Shown here in pieces: positions 51,735 through 59,750 of a stretch of DNA of 64,000 nucleotides. This DNA comes from Labilithrix sp. Its GTDB lineage: Bacteria > Myxococcota_A > Polyangia > Polyangiales > Polyangiaceae. The notes beneath the pieces were generated by a model. It saw only the letters and a program-made list of their open reading frames with translations, made no database searches and was not told the DNA's origin. The stretch lies in contig JAHBWF010000013.1 in NCBI GenBank assembly GCA_019637105.1, positions 1-64,000 on the forward strand. The letters are read 5' to 3'. Position 1 is the first letter of the stretch. Each line of letters opens with the position of its first letter. The translations under genes were made by a program, and so were the position numbers.

Positions 51735-53255
51735 CTACGGCGCGTCGATGAGCGCGATCCCGATCGCCTTCTTGCCCGGGATCTGCTCCGCGGCGCGACG
51801 CACGTCGCGCGCGGTGGACCCGCCGGCCCGGACCGCGAGCAGCGTGGCGTCGGCGATGGACACGAGCTGGCTGACGAACGGCGTCCCGCGCAGCGCGGGC
51901 GTGTCGATGAGGATGTAGTCATAGCTCACGCGCACGAGCCGGTCGATGAGCGCCTCGAAGCGCTGCTGCTCGAAGCGGACCTGCGGAGCGCCCGGCGGAT
52001 GCACGATCCCGGCGACGTGGAGCTGCGGGCTGACCTCGACGAGCTTGTACGGAGCGAGCCAGGAGACGCTCTCGGCCGGGACGCTCGACGGGAACCGATC
52101 GAGCGCGAAGATCTTCGCGAGCGCGGGATCGAAGTAGTTCGCGTCGACGAGGAGCACGCGCGTCGACGACTGCTCGGCGAGGGCCAGCGCCAGGTTCACC
52201 GCGCAGGTCGTCTTTCCCTCGTTCGGCGCGCCGCTCGAGACCGCGAGGACGCGCGGCATGCTCTTGGCGACGAGCGCGTCGCGCAGGATCCGGTAGCTCG
52301 TCGCGCGATCCGAGTTCGGCTCGTTGATCATCACGAGCCGGCCGTCGTGCGGCCCCGGCAGCGCGTGGAGCGGATACGGATCGTGAGGTCGGAGCGCGAG
52401 CGCCGCGCCCGGCGCGCCCTCCGCGGCGGGCGGCGGCGAGCTCGGCGTCGCCGACGTCGCCGGGACGGGATAGACGGACGCCCGCTGGGCGGCAGGCTGC
52501 AGCGTGACCACGGGCGGCGCCGTGACCACGGGCTGCGCGGGCGGCGCCGTGACCACGGGCTGCGCGGGCGGCGCCGTGACCGCGGGCTGCGCCGCGGCGG
52601 CCTGGTGCATCCGCGCGGTGTTGGGCGCCGCCTCCATGACCTCGGTCGTCACCGCCGGAGACGCCGGCGTCGATTCGGTGCGGACGATCTCGGCGTCCGC
52701 GACGTCGTGGACGTCCCAGCCGCTCGCGGCCGGGAGCCGGCGGTCGGACGACGTGGGCCGACGCGGCTCGCCGGTCAGGCTCCTTGCCCCGGGCACGTTC
52801 GCGGGGAGGCCGATGTACGTCTCTTCGATGATCTGCTTCTGCGGGGCGTCGTCGCCCGCCGCGTGGCCCTGCCGGAGCGGCGCGGCCGGCTTCACGTCGT
52901 TCGGCGGCGGCGCGACCGAGTACGGAGGCGGGAGCGGCTCGATCGAGCCGGAGGACGTCGCGCGCGGCGGCGGGCCGGTCACCGCCCGCGGCGGCGGGCC
53001 CGTCTCGGCGCCCGGCGGAGGCTTGGAGTCCATCGCGGCGATCCGCGCGAGCACGCGCTGCTTGCGCGCCTCCGCCTCGGTGAGCGGATCCTTGTTCGCG
53101 CCGCCGAGGTGAGGAGCAGGCGCGAGGCCCATGACCGTCTGGCGCATCCGCAGGCCGGGCGGATGGAAGAGCGGATCGGACGCGCCGGCCTTCGGCGCTT
53201 CCCCCCCCTCAGGCGCCTTCGGAGGCCCCCCACCGTGGGGCGGAGACTCGGACAT
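51735..53255 (-). CDS. CpsD/BY-kinase-like ATPase with long proline-rich N-terminus
   Basis: This protein of 506 residues has about 290 residues of Pro/Ala-rich, low-complexity sequence with QPVVTAPPA repeats (coded by 27-bp units), then a ParA/MinD-like P-loop ATPase of the bacterial tyrosine-kinase type. Walker A is SSGAPNEGKTTCAVNLALAL, Walker A' VLLVDANYFDP and Walker B YDYILIDTPAL. CpsD-type kinases control chain length of exported polysaccharides together with a Wzz-like membrane protein. Here neither a membrane domain nor the usual C-terminal tyrosine cluster is present: the protein ends GKKAIGIALIDAP. It is therefore a kinase-like ATPase that may not autophosphorylate. It leads an exopolysaccharide cluster. 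Near residue 35 is QTVMGLAPAP, a short motif that may bind a partner. Confidence 0.8.
   Translation of the reverse strand: MSESPPHGGGPPKAPEGGEAPKAGASDPLFHPPGLRMRQTVMGLAPAPHLGGANKDPLTEAEARKQRVLARIAAMDSKPPPGAETGPPPRAVTGPPPRATSSGSIEPLPPPYSVAPPPNDVKPAAPLRQGHAAGDDAPQKQIIEETYIGLPANVPGARSLTGEPRRPTSSDRRLPAASGWDVHDVADAEIVRTESTPASPAVTTEVMEAAPNTARMHQAAAAQPAVTAPPAQPVVTAPPAQPVVTAPPVVTLQPAAQRASVYPVPATSATPSSPPPAAEGAPGAALALRPHDPYPLHALPGPHDGRLVMINEPNSDRATSYRILRDALVAKSMPRVLAVSSGAPNEGKTTCAVNLALALAEQSSTRVLLVDANYFDPALAKIFALDRFPSSVPAESVSWLAPYKLVEVSPQLHVAGIVHPPGAPQVRFEQQRFEALIDRLVRVSYDYILIDTPALRGTPFVSQLVSIADATLLAVRAGGSTARDVRRAAEQIPGKKAIGIALIDAP
52504..52593. repeat. 27-bp tandem coding repeat
   Basis: Units of GTGACCACGGGCTGCGCGGG plus seven bases start at 52522 and 52549, with a shortened unit at 52504 and a diverged one at 52576. 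On the coding (minus) strand each encodes nine residues (QPVVTAPPA) of the CpsD-like protein. Confidence 0.8.
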
Positions 53256-53358
53256 GGCTCGTTCTGGCTATCACATCCGCCGCGGGGTGTCAGGCTCGGG
53301 GCTAGCTCATCAACGCGCCGTACGCGACGCGCGCGCGCGTGTCGTCGCGCGCGCGCCG

Positions 53359-54714
53359 TCAGCCGTCCTGCAGGATCACCTGACGCTTGCCGTTCCGCCC
53401 CGCGGGGATGTCCTCGAGGAACTCGCTCGTGACGGGCACGCCCTCGAGGTACCGCTCGAACCCGTCGAGGAGATAGCGGTGCGCCGTCTCGTCGAACGTG
53501 GCGCTCTTCACGAGACGGAGCGTCACCGCGCCGTCGGCGCGCTGAACGGCCTGGAACCCGCGGAACGCGTGCCCGACGTGCGCCAAGAGCGCGTGCACGA
53601 ACAGCCCCGCGACGGGCGCGCCGGCGCGATCGCGGAGCATCGCGGTCACGCGCCCCTCGATCGACTTGAGCCGCGAGAGCTGCCTCTGGCAACCGCAGCG
53701 CGTCGTGTCCCCGGCGACCGCGCGATCGCCGTTGAGGTAGCGGATGAACGGCATCGCGCGGTTGTGCAGGTCCGTGACCGCGACCTCTCCCACCTCTCCG
53801 GGCGCCGCGTGCCGGACGGCGTCGCCGTCGCGGACCACGACCTCGACGATCACGTTCTCCATCTGGACGTGGAGCCCGTCGTGCTCCGCGCACTCGCTCG
53901 CCATGAGCATCACCTCGCGCGAGCCGTAGGTCTCGAAGACCGCCGGACCGAACGCGTCTTCCATCACCGCGCGATCGGAGGGGAGGAGCGCCTCGGCCCC
54001 GCAGATGACCGGGATCGTCCCCCAGGACCGCGCCCCCGTCTCGAGGACGCGACGCGCGAGCGCGCCGCCGGCGCTCGCGAAGCACACGATCACGTCGGGC
54101 CGGAAGCGCTTCACGTGCTCGATCGCCGCGTCGAGCCGATCGGGCGATCGGACGGTGCAGTCGAAGTAGCGCTCCCGCCGGAGCAGGTGGTCGAGCTCGA
54201 CCTTCGCGCCGCGGAGGCCCTTCTGGCGAGCGCCCGGCCCCCAGAAATGGAACGCGCGTACGCCGGGGCGGTACCCGGCCCACCCGTAGCCGCGCAGGCG
54301 GACGGCCTGCCGCCACGTCTCGGAGTCCATCTCGTAGCCGAACGACACGGGCAGCCCGAGCGTCCCGCTGGTCGCCTTGTGGATCGCGACGAACGGCGGC
54401 GCCGTCGACCGGCGCGTCTCGGAGGAGCCCTGCGCGTCCGCCCGCGTGAGGAGCGGGACGCGGAGCAGATCGGCCGGCTCCCGGATCGCGTCGACGTCGA
54501 CGTCGCGCAGCCGCTCGCGGTAGTACGGCACGTTCCGTCGCGCGTGCGCGAGCAGGCCGCGCAGGGCCTCGAGCTGCATCGCGAGGAGAGCGTCGAGCGA
54601 GTACCACTGCGTCTGCTCGAGCACGCGAAGGCGGCTCAGCGTCGGCCGCCGCCGCACGACGCCCTCCCAGAACGGAAGGAGAGCGCCACCGAGGAGACGT
54701 CCATATGCGTCCAT
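53359..54714 (-). CDS. CapK/PaaK-like AMP-dependent ligase
   Basis: This protein of 451 residues belongs to the phenylacetate-CoA ligase-like group found in capsule clusters (CapK). Motifs are LLAHARRNVPYYRERLRDVD, LTRADAQGSSETRRST, HKATSGTLGLPVSFGYEMDS (ATP loop TSGTTG-like), FETYGSREVMLMASEC (adenylation YG motif) and FIRYLNGDRAV (RY..GD). The C-terminal lid (LEDIPAGRNGKRQVIL) ends with the GK motif. It would form an acyl-adenylate; CapK-type proteins in polysaccharide loci are thought to activate acyl or amino groups. The ATG at 54714 lies 26 bp from the divergent glycosyltransferase gene. Gene neighbours point to sugar acylation. Confidence 0.85.
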   Translation of the reverse strand: MDAYGRLLGGALLPFWEGVVRRRPTLSRLRVLEQTQWYSLDALLAMQLEALRGLLAHARRNVPYYRERLRDVDVDAIREPADLLRVPLLTRADAQGSSETRRSTAPPFVAIHKATSGTLGLPVSFGYEMDSETWRQAVRLRGYGWAGYRPGVRAFHFWGPGARQKGLRGAKVELDHLLRRERYFDCTVRSPDRLDAAIEHVKRFRPDVIVCFASAGGALARRVLETGARSWGTIPVICGAEALLPSDRAVMEDAFGPAVFETYGSREVMLMASECAEHDGLHVQMENVIVEVVVRDGDAVRHAAPGEVGEVAVTDLHNRAMPFIRYLNGDRAVAGDTTRCGCQRQLSRLKSIEGRVTAMLRDRAGAPVAGLFVHALLAHVGHAFRGFQAVQRADGAVTLRLVKSATFDETAHRYLLDGFERYLEGVPVTSEFLEDIPAGRNGKRQVILQDG

Positions 54715-54740
54715 CGCGAGGCAGCATACCGTAGAGGCGC

Positions 54741-55910
54741 ATGGACACGCCCCAACAGCGGCTCGCTCCCCCCGCTCGCCGATCGCCGCGGGCGAGCGCG
54801 GCGCGCGTGAGCGTCTGCCACGTGCTCTCGTCGTTCGGGCTCGGCGGCATGGAGCGCGTCGCGCTCGATCTCGCCGCGGGCCTGGTGGAGCGGGGCGGCA
54901 GGGCGATCGTCGTCGCGCTCGGCCCGGAGGGGCCCATCGCGCGCGAGCTCCGGAGCGCGGGGATCCGCGCCCACGCGCTCGAGCGGCGGCGACGCGGTTA
55001 CGACCTCGGCCTGGTGATGCGCCTCCGGCGGCTCTTGCGCGCCGAGCGCGTCGACGTGGTCCACACGCACAACCCGCACGCGCTGCTCTACGGCGCGGTC
55101 GCCGGTGAGCTCGCGGGTTGCGGCGTCGTCCACACCAAGCACGGGAAGAACCCGAGCACCGCGGCGGAGCTCGGGCTCCGGCGCCAGGCGGGGCGCCTCG
55201 TCGACTGCTACGTCGCCGTCTCGAACGCGACGGCGGTGGTCGCCCTGGAGAAGCGCGAGACCGACGCGGCCCGCCTGCGCGTGATCCCGAACGGGATCGA
55301 TCTCCGCCGGTTCGCCGCCAGCTCGGGCGAGCGGAGCCGCCTGCGCGCCGCGCTGGGCGTCCCCGACGACGCCTTCGTGTTCGGCACCGTCGGCCGCCTC
55401 GTCCCCGAGAAGGACCAGGCGACGCTGATCCGCGCGGCCGCCCCGCTGCTCGGCGAGCGCTGCCGCCTGCTCCTCGCCGGCGACGGCCCCGAGGCGGCGG
55501 CGCTGCGCGCGGTCGCGGACGCGGCGCCGAACGGCGGCTTCGTGCACTTCCTCGGCGCGCGCTCCGACGTGCCCGCGGTGCTCGCCGCGATGGACGTCTT
55601 CGTCCTCACGTCCGAGACCGAAGGCCTCCCGCTCGCCTTGCTCGAGGCGATGGCGGCCGGGCTCCCGATCCTCTCCACGCCCGTCGGAGGGATCGCCGAG
55701 GTCGTGCGGCCGAACGTGTCCGGGCGCCTCTTCCCGGTCGGCGACGTCGAGGCCCTCCGGCGCGAGCTCGACGCGCTGCGATCGCGCCCGGCCGAGGCGC
55801 GGCGGCTCGGCGCGGAGGGCCGCGCGTTCGCCCACGCGATTTACTCGCGGGACGCCGCGGTCGACCGCTACCTCTCCGCCTACGCGACCGCGATCGAGGC
55901 GCGGCGCTGA
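54741..55910 (+). CDS. Glycosyltransferase family 4 protein
   Basis: This 389-residue GT-B glycosyltransferase has the two Rossmann halves: VCHVLSSFGLGGMERVALDL and VVHTHNPHALLYGAVAG in the N-terminal domain, then RVIPNGIDLRRF, FVFGTVGRLVPEKDQATLI and the donor-binding EGLPLALLEAMAAGLPILST (the EX7E motif) in the C-terminal half. It would transfer a sugar from a nucleotide donor to a lipid-linked acceptor on the cytoplasmic face of the membrane. The gene starts 26 bp from the divergent CapK-like gene, so the two promoters must overlap; it is the only plus-strand gene in the left part of the cluster. Donor and linkage cannot be told. Confidence 0.93.
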   Translation: MDTPQQRLAPPARRSPRASAARVSVCHVLSSFGLGGMERVALDLAAGLVERGGRAIVVALGPEGPIARELRSAGIRAHALERRRRGYDLGLVMRLRRLLRAERVDVVHTHNPHALLYGAVAGELAGCGVVHTKHGKNPSTAAELGLRRQAGRLVDCYVAVSNATAVVALEKRETDAARLRVIPNGIDLRRFAASSGERSRLRAALGVPDDAFVFGTVGRLVPEKDQATLIRAAAPLLGERCRLLLAGDGPEAAALRAVADAAPNGGFVHFLGARSDVPAVLAAMDVFVLTSETEGLPLALLEAMAAGLPILSTPVGGIAEVVRPNVSGRLFPVGDVEALRRELDALRSRPAEARRLGAEGRAFAHAIYSRDAAVDRYLSAYATAIEARR

Positions 55911-55959
55911 TCCGGCCCCACGGGCGGCCGGCCGTCCGCGCGCGCGGACTCCGGCGGCG

Positions 55960-57093
55960 TCACGCCGAGGCGATCGGCGGCGGCGAGAGGACGTGATCGC
56001 GGAACGCGTTCGGATCGCCCGTCCGCCCCTGCATCGCCGCGACGGCGACGTTGAACATCTCGCGCGCGGTGACGTAGTGGAGGATGAAGCGCTCTCCGTC
56101 GTTGTAGCGCGACGTCAGCGCGCGATGCAGCGCGTGCCCGCCGTCGCCGAGCAGCGACCGCGCCTCCGCGTCGGGCGCGCCGTGGGTGTGGAGCTTGATG
56201 AACACCCACTCCGGCCTGCCCGCGACGTGGACGTGCTGGCGGATCCAGCTCCGCACGCGCGCGGGAGACGCCGGATCGTTGCCGCGGAGCTCCGCGCTCT
56301 CGATGCGGATCGCCAGCTTCCCCGGCCGGCGCGTCAGCGCCAGCGGCCCCTGGATCATCAAGAGGCGATCGTCGCGCACCTCGCCGACGCGCGCCGGCTC
56401 GCCCGACTCGTAGCAGCGCTTCGCCGAGAGGTCCCCCGTCGGCCAGTAGATCTCGTTGACGATGTTCGGCTGGCACTCGTCCGGCGCGGCCGGGAAGGTG
56501 AAGTCGGCGAAGCACCCCGTGCGGAAGAGCAGCGGCAGCTCCTCGTCGACGCCGCACCAGCGGCCGTCGCGGCGCGCGTTGGCGAGCGCCCAGTTGCCGT
56601 GGATGAACGCGTAGCGGAGGCGGCCGCCTTCGTCGCGCGCGAGGTGGCCGTGACGCGCGAAGCTCGCGAGCGTCTCGTTGAGCTGCGCCTCGAGCGACGC
56701 GGCCGTGTCGCCGTCGTGGTGGAGGTGGACCTCGACCTCGCCGAAGCCGCGACGCGCGAGATCGGCGAGCGAGTCGAGGAAGCTCGGGTGGTACTGCTCG
56801 CCCGGGAAGAAGAACGAGTGCCGCGGCGGCCGGCCGTCGGCGTCGCGGTACTCGCCCGCGAGCCGCGGGTAGCCCTCGTGCCACGCGCGGACGCGCTCGA
56901 GGCCGCGCGCGTGATCGGCGCCGTGCCACAACGGCTCGTAGTGATCGCAGACGGCGACGAGGAGGTGGCGCGGCCCCTCGAACCGAGGCTCGAGCGCGCG
57001 ACGCCCGCGGCGGCGGAGCCAACCGGACAGCCAGCGGTCGAGGTGCTTGTCCTTGATCTTTTGCAAGGCGCCCATGGACTTTTGGGGCAGCAT
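55960..57093 (-). CDS. Polysaccharide deacetylase-like protein
   Basis: This 377-residue protein has a TIM-barrel-like sequence pattern. LLVAVCDHYEPLWHGADHAR carries an Asp-His pair, FGEVEVHLHHDGDTAASLEA a His-rich strand, RYAFIHGNWALANARR an HGNW motif, and PEWVFIKLHTHGAP an HTHG motif; these resemble the metal-binding and catalytic positions of NodB-type deacetylases, in altered form. Catalytic activity is likely but not proven. The N-terminus (LDRWLSGWLRRRGRRALEPR) is basic and amphipathic and no signal peptide is seen. It would modify N-acetyl groups of the exported polysaccharide. The start at 57093 lies only 14 bp from the divergent O-antigen ligase start; ATG 57075 is an alternative. 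Confidence 0.65.
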   Translation of the reverse strand: MLPQKSMGALQKIKDKHLDRWLSGWLRRRGRRALEPRFEGPRHLLVAVCDHYEPLWHGADHARGLERVRAWHEGYPRLAGEYRDADGRPPRHSFFFPGEQYHPSFLDSLADLARRGFGEVEVHLHHDGDTAASLEAQLNETLASFARHGHLARDEGGRLRYAFIHGNWALANARRDGRWCGVDEELPLLFRTGCFADFTFPAAPDECQPNIVNEIYWPTGDLSAKRCYESGEPARVGEVRDDRLLMIQGPLALTRRPGKLAIRIESAELRGNDPASPARVRSWIRQHVHVAGRPEWVFIKLHTHGAPDAEARSLLGDGGHALHRALTSRYNDGERFILHYVTAREMFNVAVAAMQGRTGDPNAFRDHVLSPPPIASA

Positions 57094-57107
57094 AGCAGAC
57101 GAGTCTC

Positions 57108-58493
57108 GTGGCCTTCTTCGCGACGCTGGTGCTGGTCGTCCTGTCGATCATTCGGCCCGCCGAGATCTGGCCGTTCCTCGAGCCGCTCCACCTCCTCGAC
57201 CTCTGCATCCTGCTCGCGGTCGTCGGCGTCACCTTCGACGTCGCCACCGGCAAGGAGAAGGACCTCGGCTCGCCGCAGCTCGTCTTCCTCCTCGGCTTCA
57301 TCGTCACCTCCTACACCTCGTCGATAAAGGCGGTCGGCTTCGAGGGGTTCAAGATGGCGACGCTGCGGACGGTGATCTCCGCCGTCTTCATGCTGATCGT
57401 CATGTACGGGACGCGCACGCTCCAGCGCCTGCGCACGCTGATCGTCCTGTTGATCCTGATGTGCGTCTTCGTGTCCGCGGTGGCGGTCCATCAGGGCTCG
57501 CAGACGCCGACCTGCATCGAGCTGCCGCCCGACGCCGAGGACATCGGCTCGGTCGAGAGCGACGAGATCAACTCGGACGGCCGCGAGTGCGAGACCCCGA
57601 GCGAGTGCTACCGGAACGGCGGACGCGGCGACGTCGAGTACGCCTGCGAGGCGGAGGGCCTCTTCAAGACCGTGACGATCGTGCGCCGCGTGCGATGGCG
57701 CGGGCAGCTCGCCGATCCGAACGAGCTCTCCGTCTACATCGGCGTCTGCGTCCCGTTCATGCTCATGATGATCGGGACCAGGCGGCGCTGGCTCAGGGCG
57801 CCCGTCGCGCTCGCGGCCATCGGCCTCGGCCTCTGGGCGATCGTCCTCTCGAAGTCGCGCGGCGGCCAGCTCGTGACCGCGGCCGTGTTCGCGCCCTACT
57901 TCCTCGCCCGCTACCGCTGGAAGGGCCTCGTGGTCGGCGCGCTCGCGGCGGCGCCGATGTTCTTCCTCGGGGGGCGCGAGGACTCGGAGGGCTCCGCCGA
58001 GGAGCGCACGGAGCTACTCTACAACGGCGTCACCTACGTCGCCCACCACCCGTTCTTCGGCATGGGCCTCGAGCAGTTCGCGGAGATGGAGGGCCACACC
58101 GCGCACAACTCGTACCTGCTCGCCGCCGCCGAGATGGGGATGCCCGGCTTCTTCGCGTGGACGGGCCTCATGTGGGCGTCGATCAAGATCCCGCTCACCG
58201 TGGCGAGGCGCCCGGCGGGCACGTTCGAGCCGGGGCTCCGCGAGCTGTCGACCGCGCTCGTCGTCTCGTTCGTCGGAATGAGCGTCGGGATCTTCTTCCT
58301 CTCGTTCACCTTCAAGCAGCTGCTCTTCGTCTGGCTCGGGATGAGCGGCGCCGTCTACGGGATCGCGCGCAAGCAGGACCCCGCGTTCTCGGTGAAGCTC
58401 GGGCGGAGAGACCTCGTCGGCCTCTTCGTCTTCGACGTCCTCGTCCTCGTCGCGATCTACGTCTACACGCGCTTCAAGGCGGGCGCCGGCTGA
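57108..58493 (+). CDS. O-antigen ligase / polysaccharide polymerase-like membrane protein
   Basis: This 461-residue protein has about ten membrane helices and a large loop (about 145-200, with CIELPPDAEDIG and RECETPSECYRNGG) between helices. Wzy/WaaL-type hallmarks are GQLADPNELSVYIGVCVPF, VLSKSRGGQLV and HPFFGMGLEQFAEMEGHTAH followed by NSYLLAAAEMG, the Wzy_C motif region with catalytic-type His and Arg. It would polymerise or ligate undecaprenyl-linked oligosaccharide on the periplasmic side. The start is a GTG at 57108, 14 bp from the divergent gene. Its stop abuts the stop of the next, convergent gene with no base between. Confidence 0.88.
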   Translation: MAFFATLVLVVLSIIRPAEIWPFLEPLHLLDLCILLAVVGVTFDVATGKEKDLGSPQLVFLLGFIVTSYTSSIKAVGFEGFKMATLRTVISAVFMLIVMYGTRTLQRLRTLIVLLILMCVFVSAVAVHQGSQTPTCIELPPDAEDIGSVESDEINSDGRECETPSECYRNGGRGDVEYACEAEGLFKTVTIVRRVRWRGQLADPNELSVYIGVCVPFMLMMIGTRRRWLRAPVALAAIGLGLWAIVLSKSRGGQLVTAAVFAPYFLARYRWKGLVVGALAAAPMFFLGGREDSEGSAEERTELLYNGVTYVAHHPFFGMGLEQFAEMEGHTAHNSYLLAAAEMGMPGFFAWTGLMWASIKIPLTVARRPAGTFEPGLRELSTALVVSFVGMSVGIFFLSFTFKQLLFVWLGMSGAVYGIARKQDPAFSVKLGRRDLVGLFVFDVLVLVAIYVYTRFKAGAG

Positions 58494-58501
58494 TCAGCCG
58501 G
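58486..58501. terminator. Palindrome centred on two abutting stop codons
   Basis: CCGGCTGATCAGCCGG is a perfect 16-bp palindrome; with one bulged T the arms extend to GGGCG/CGCCC. The central TGATCA holds the stop codons of both convergent genes (58491-58493 and 58494-58496), which have no base between them. Confidence 0.6.
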
Positions 58502-59699
58502 TCGCCCCGCGCGACCGCGAGAGCTTCCGCTCCTTCACGCGGAGGACGACGTCGCCGAGCTGCTCGACCTTCTTCTCCCAGGTCTCGAGCTTCATCGCCT
58601 CGGAGCGGCGCGCCCGCGCCTCGGGGGAGTCGTCGCGGAGCGCGCGCACGACGGCCTCGTGGAACGCCTCCTTCGTCCGCGCGACGTAGCAGGCGTTCGC
58701 GAGCGGGCCGCGGTCGATCTCGGCGTACTCGACGACCGCGGGCATCGGGCTCGAGACGCACGGCAGCCCCGCCGAGAAGTACTCCCGCAGCTTGATCGGG
58801 TTGACGTTGCGCGTGAGCTCGTTGATCTCGAACGGGATGAGCGCGACGTCGAAGCCCTTGCAGTACTCGGGGAGCGACGCGTACGGCTTGCGGCCGAGGA
58901 CGTGGACGTTCGCGTACTTGTCGAGCCGCGACAGGTCGACCTTCGACTTGCCGATGAGCACGATCGACCAGTCCGCGCGGCGCTCGGCGAGGTGCGCGAT
59001 CGTGTCGAGGTCGACCCAGTCCTCGATGAGCCCGATGAAGCCGAGGATCGGGCGCGGGAGCTCGGCGATCTCCTTCGCCACCGGGGTCGCCGGATCGAGC
59101 GCGCGCGCGAAGTGCGCCTGGTCGACGCCGTGGAGCGCGAGGTGCGTCTCGGGGTTGTGGACGCGCTTGCGCTCGAGCAGCGGCTTCGACGTCGTGAAGA
59201 CGACGTCGGCCCGCTGGAGGAGGTCCTTCTCCATGTCGACGATCTGCCGGCCGACGGCGGTGAAGTGCGAGAACTCGTCGGTGACGTAGTAGACCGAGAG
59301 CGACTCCCCGAGGCGCCCGACGTAGGGCGCGGCGGTCGGGAGGAACGTCCAGAGCTGGAAGTCGCTCATCCCGCGCGACCGGCGGAGCGCCCCGACGCTC
59401 GCGCGGAGGATCTGGTGGTTGACCTTGCCCGCGAGGCGGCTGTGGGGGAACGGCAGGACGATGGGCGTGTAGACGTCGAGCCGCGCGTCGACGCGCTTCG
59501 GGCCGCGGGCGAAGCTCTTCAGCTTCCGGACGATCTTGGAGACGTCTCCCTTGTCCGTGAAGCTCGGCTGGCGCGTCGCGATCGAGTTCAGCCAGACGAC
59601 GCGGTTGTCCCGCGCGAGGATCCGCATCACGTGATTGTTGCTCGTCGGGTCCTCGCTCCAGTCCTTCGCGAAGCAGACGATGTTCTCTCCACGCATCAT
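58494..59699 (-). CDS. Glycosyltransferase (GT-B, family 1/4-like)
   Basis: This 401-residue protein starts with MMRGENIVCFAKDWSEDPTS and RILARDNRVVWLNSIATRQP, features of the EPS-cluster glycosyltransferases that begin with a short acceptor-binding domain. The C-terminal half has RPILGFIGLIEDWVDLDTIA, the strand-loop HVLGRKPYASLPEYCKGFDV, and the donor-binding NVNPIKLREYFSAGLPCVSS, which holds Lys, Glu and Gly residues of the GT4 motif. It would add a sugar to a lipid-linked repeat unit. GGAGGAT lies about six bases upstream of the first ATG. It ends flush with the convergent O-antigen ligase gene. Confidence 0.9.
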   Translation of the reverse strand: MMRGENIVCFAKDWSEDPTSNNHVMRILARDNRVVWLNSIATRQPSFTDKGDVSKIVRKLKSFARGPKRVDARLDVYTPIVLPFPHSRLAGKVNHQILRASVGALRRSRGMSDFQLWTFLPTAAPYVGRLGESLSVYYVTDEFSHFTAVGRQIVDMEKDLLQRADVVFTTSKPLLERKRVHNPETHLALHGVDQAHFARALDPATPVAKEIAELPRPILGFIGLIEDWVDLDTIAHLAERRADWSIVLIGKSKVDLSRLDKYANVHVLGRKPYASLPEYCKGFDVALIPFEINELTRNVNPIKLREYFSAGLPCVSSPMPAVVEYAEIDRGPLANACYVARTKEAFHEAVVRALRDDSPEARARRSEAMKLETWEKKVEQLGDVVLRVKERKLSRSRGATG

Positions 59700-59750
59700 G
59701 CTCGATCCTCCAACCCCGCGCGCGTCGATCGACCCGCGCGTGACGGTATA

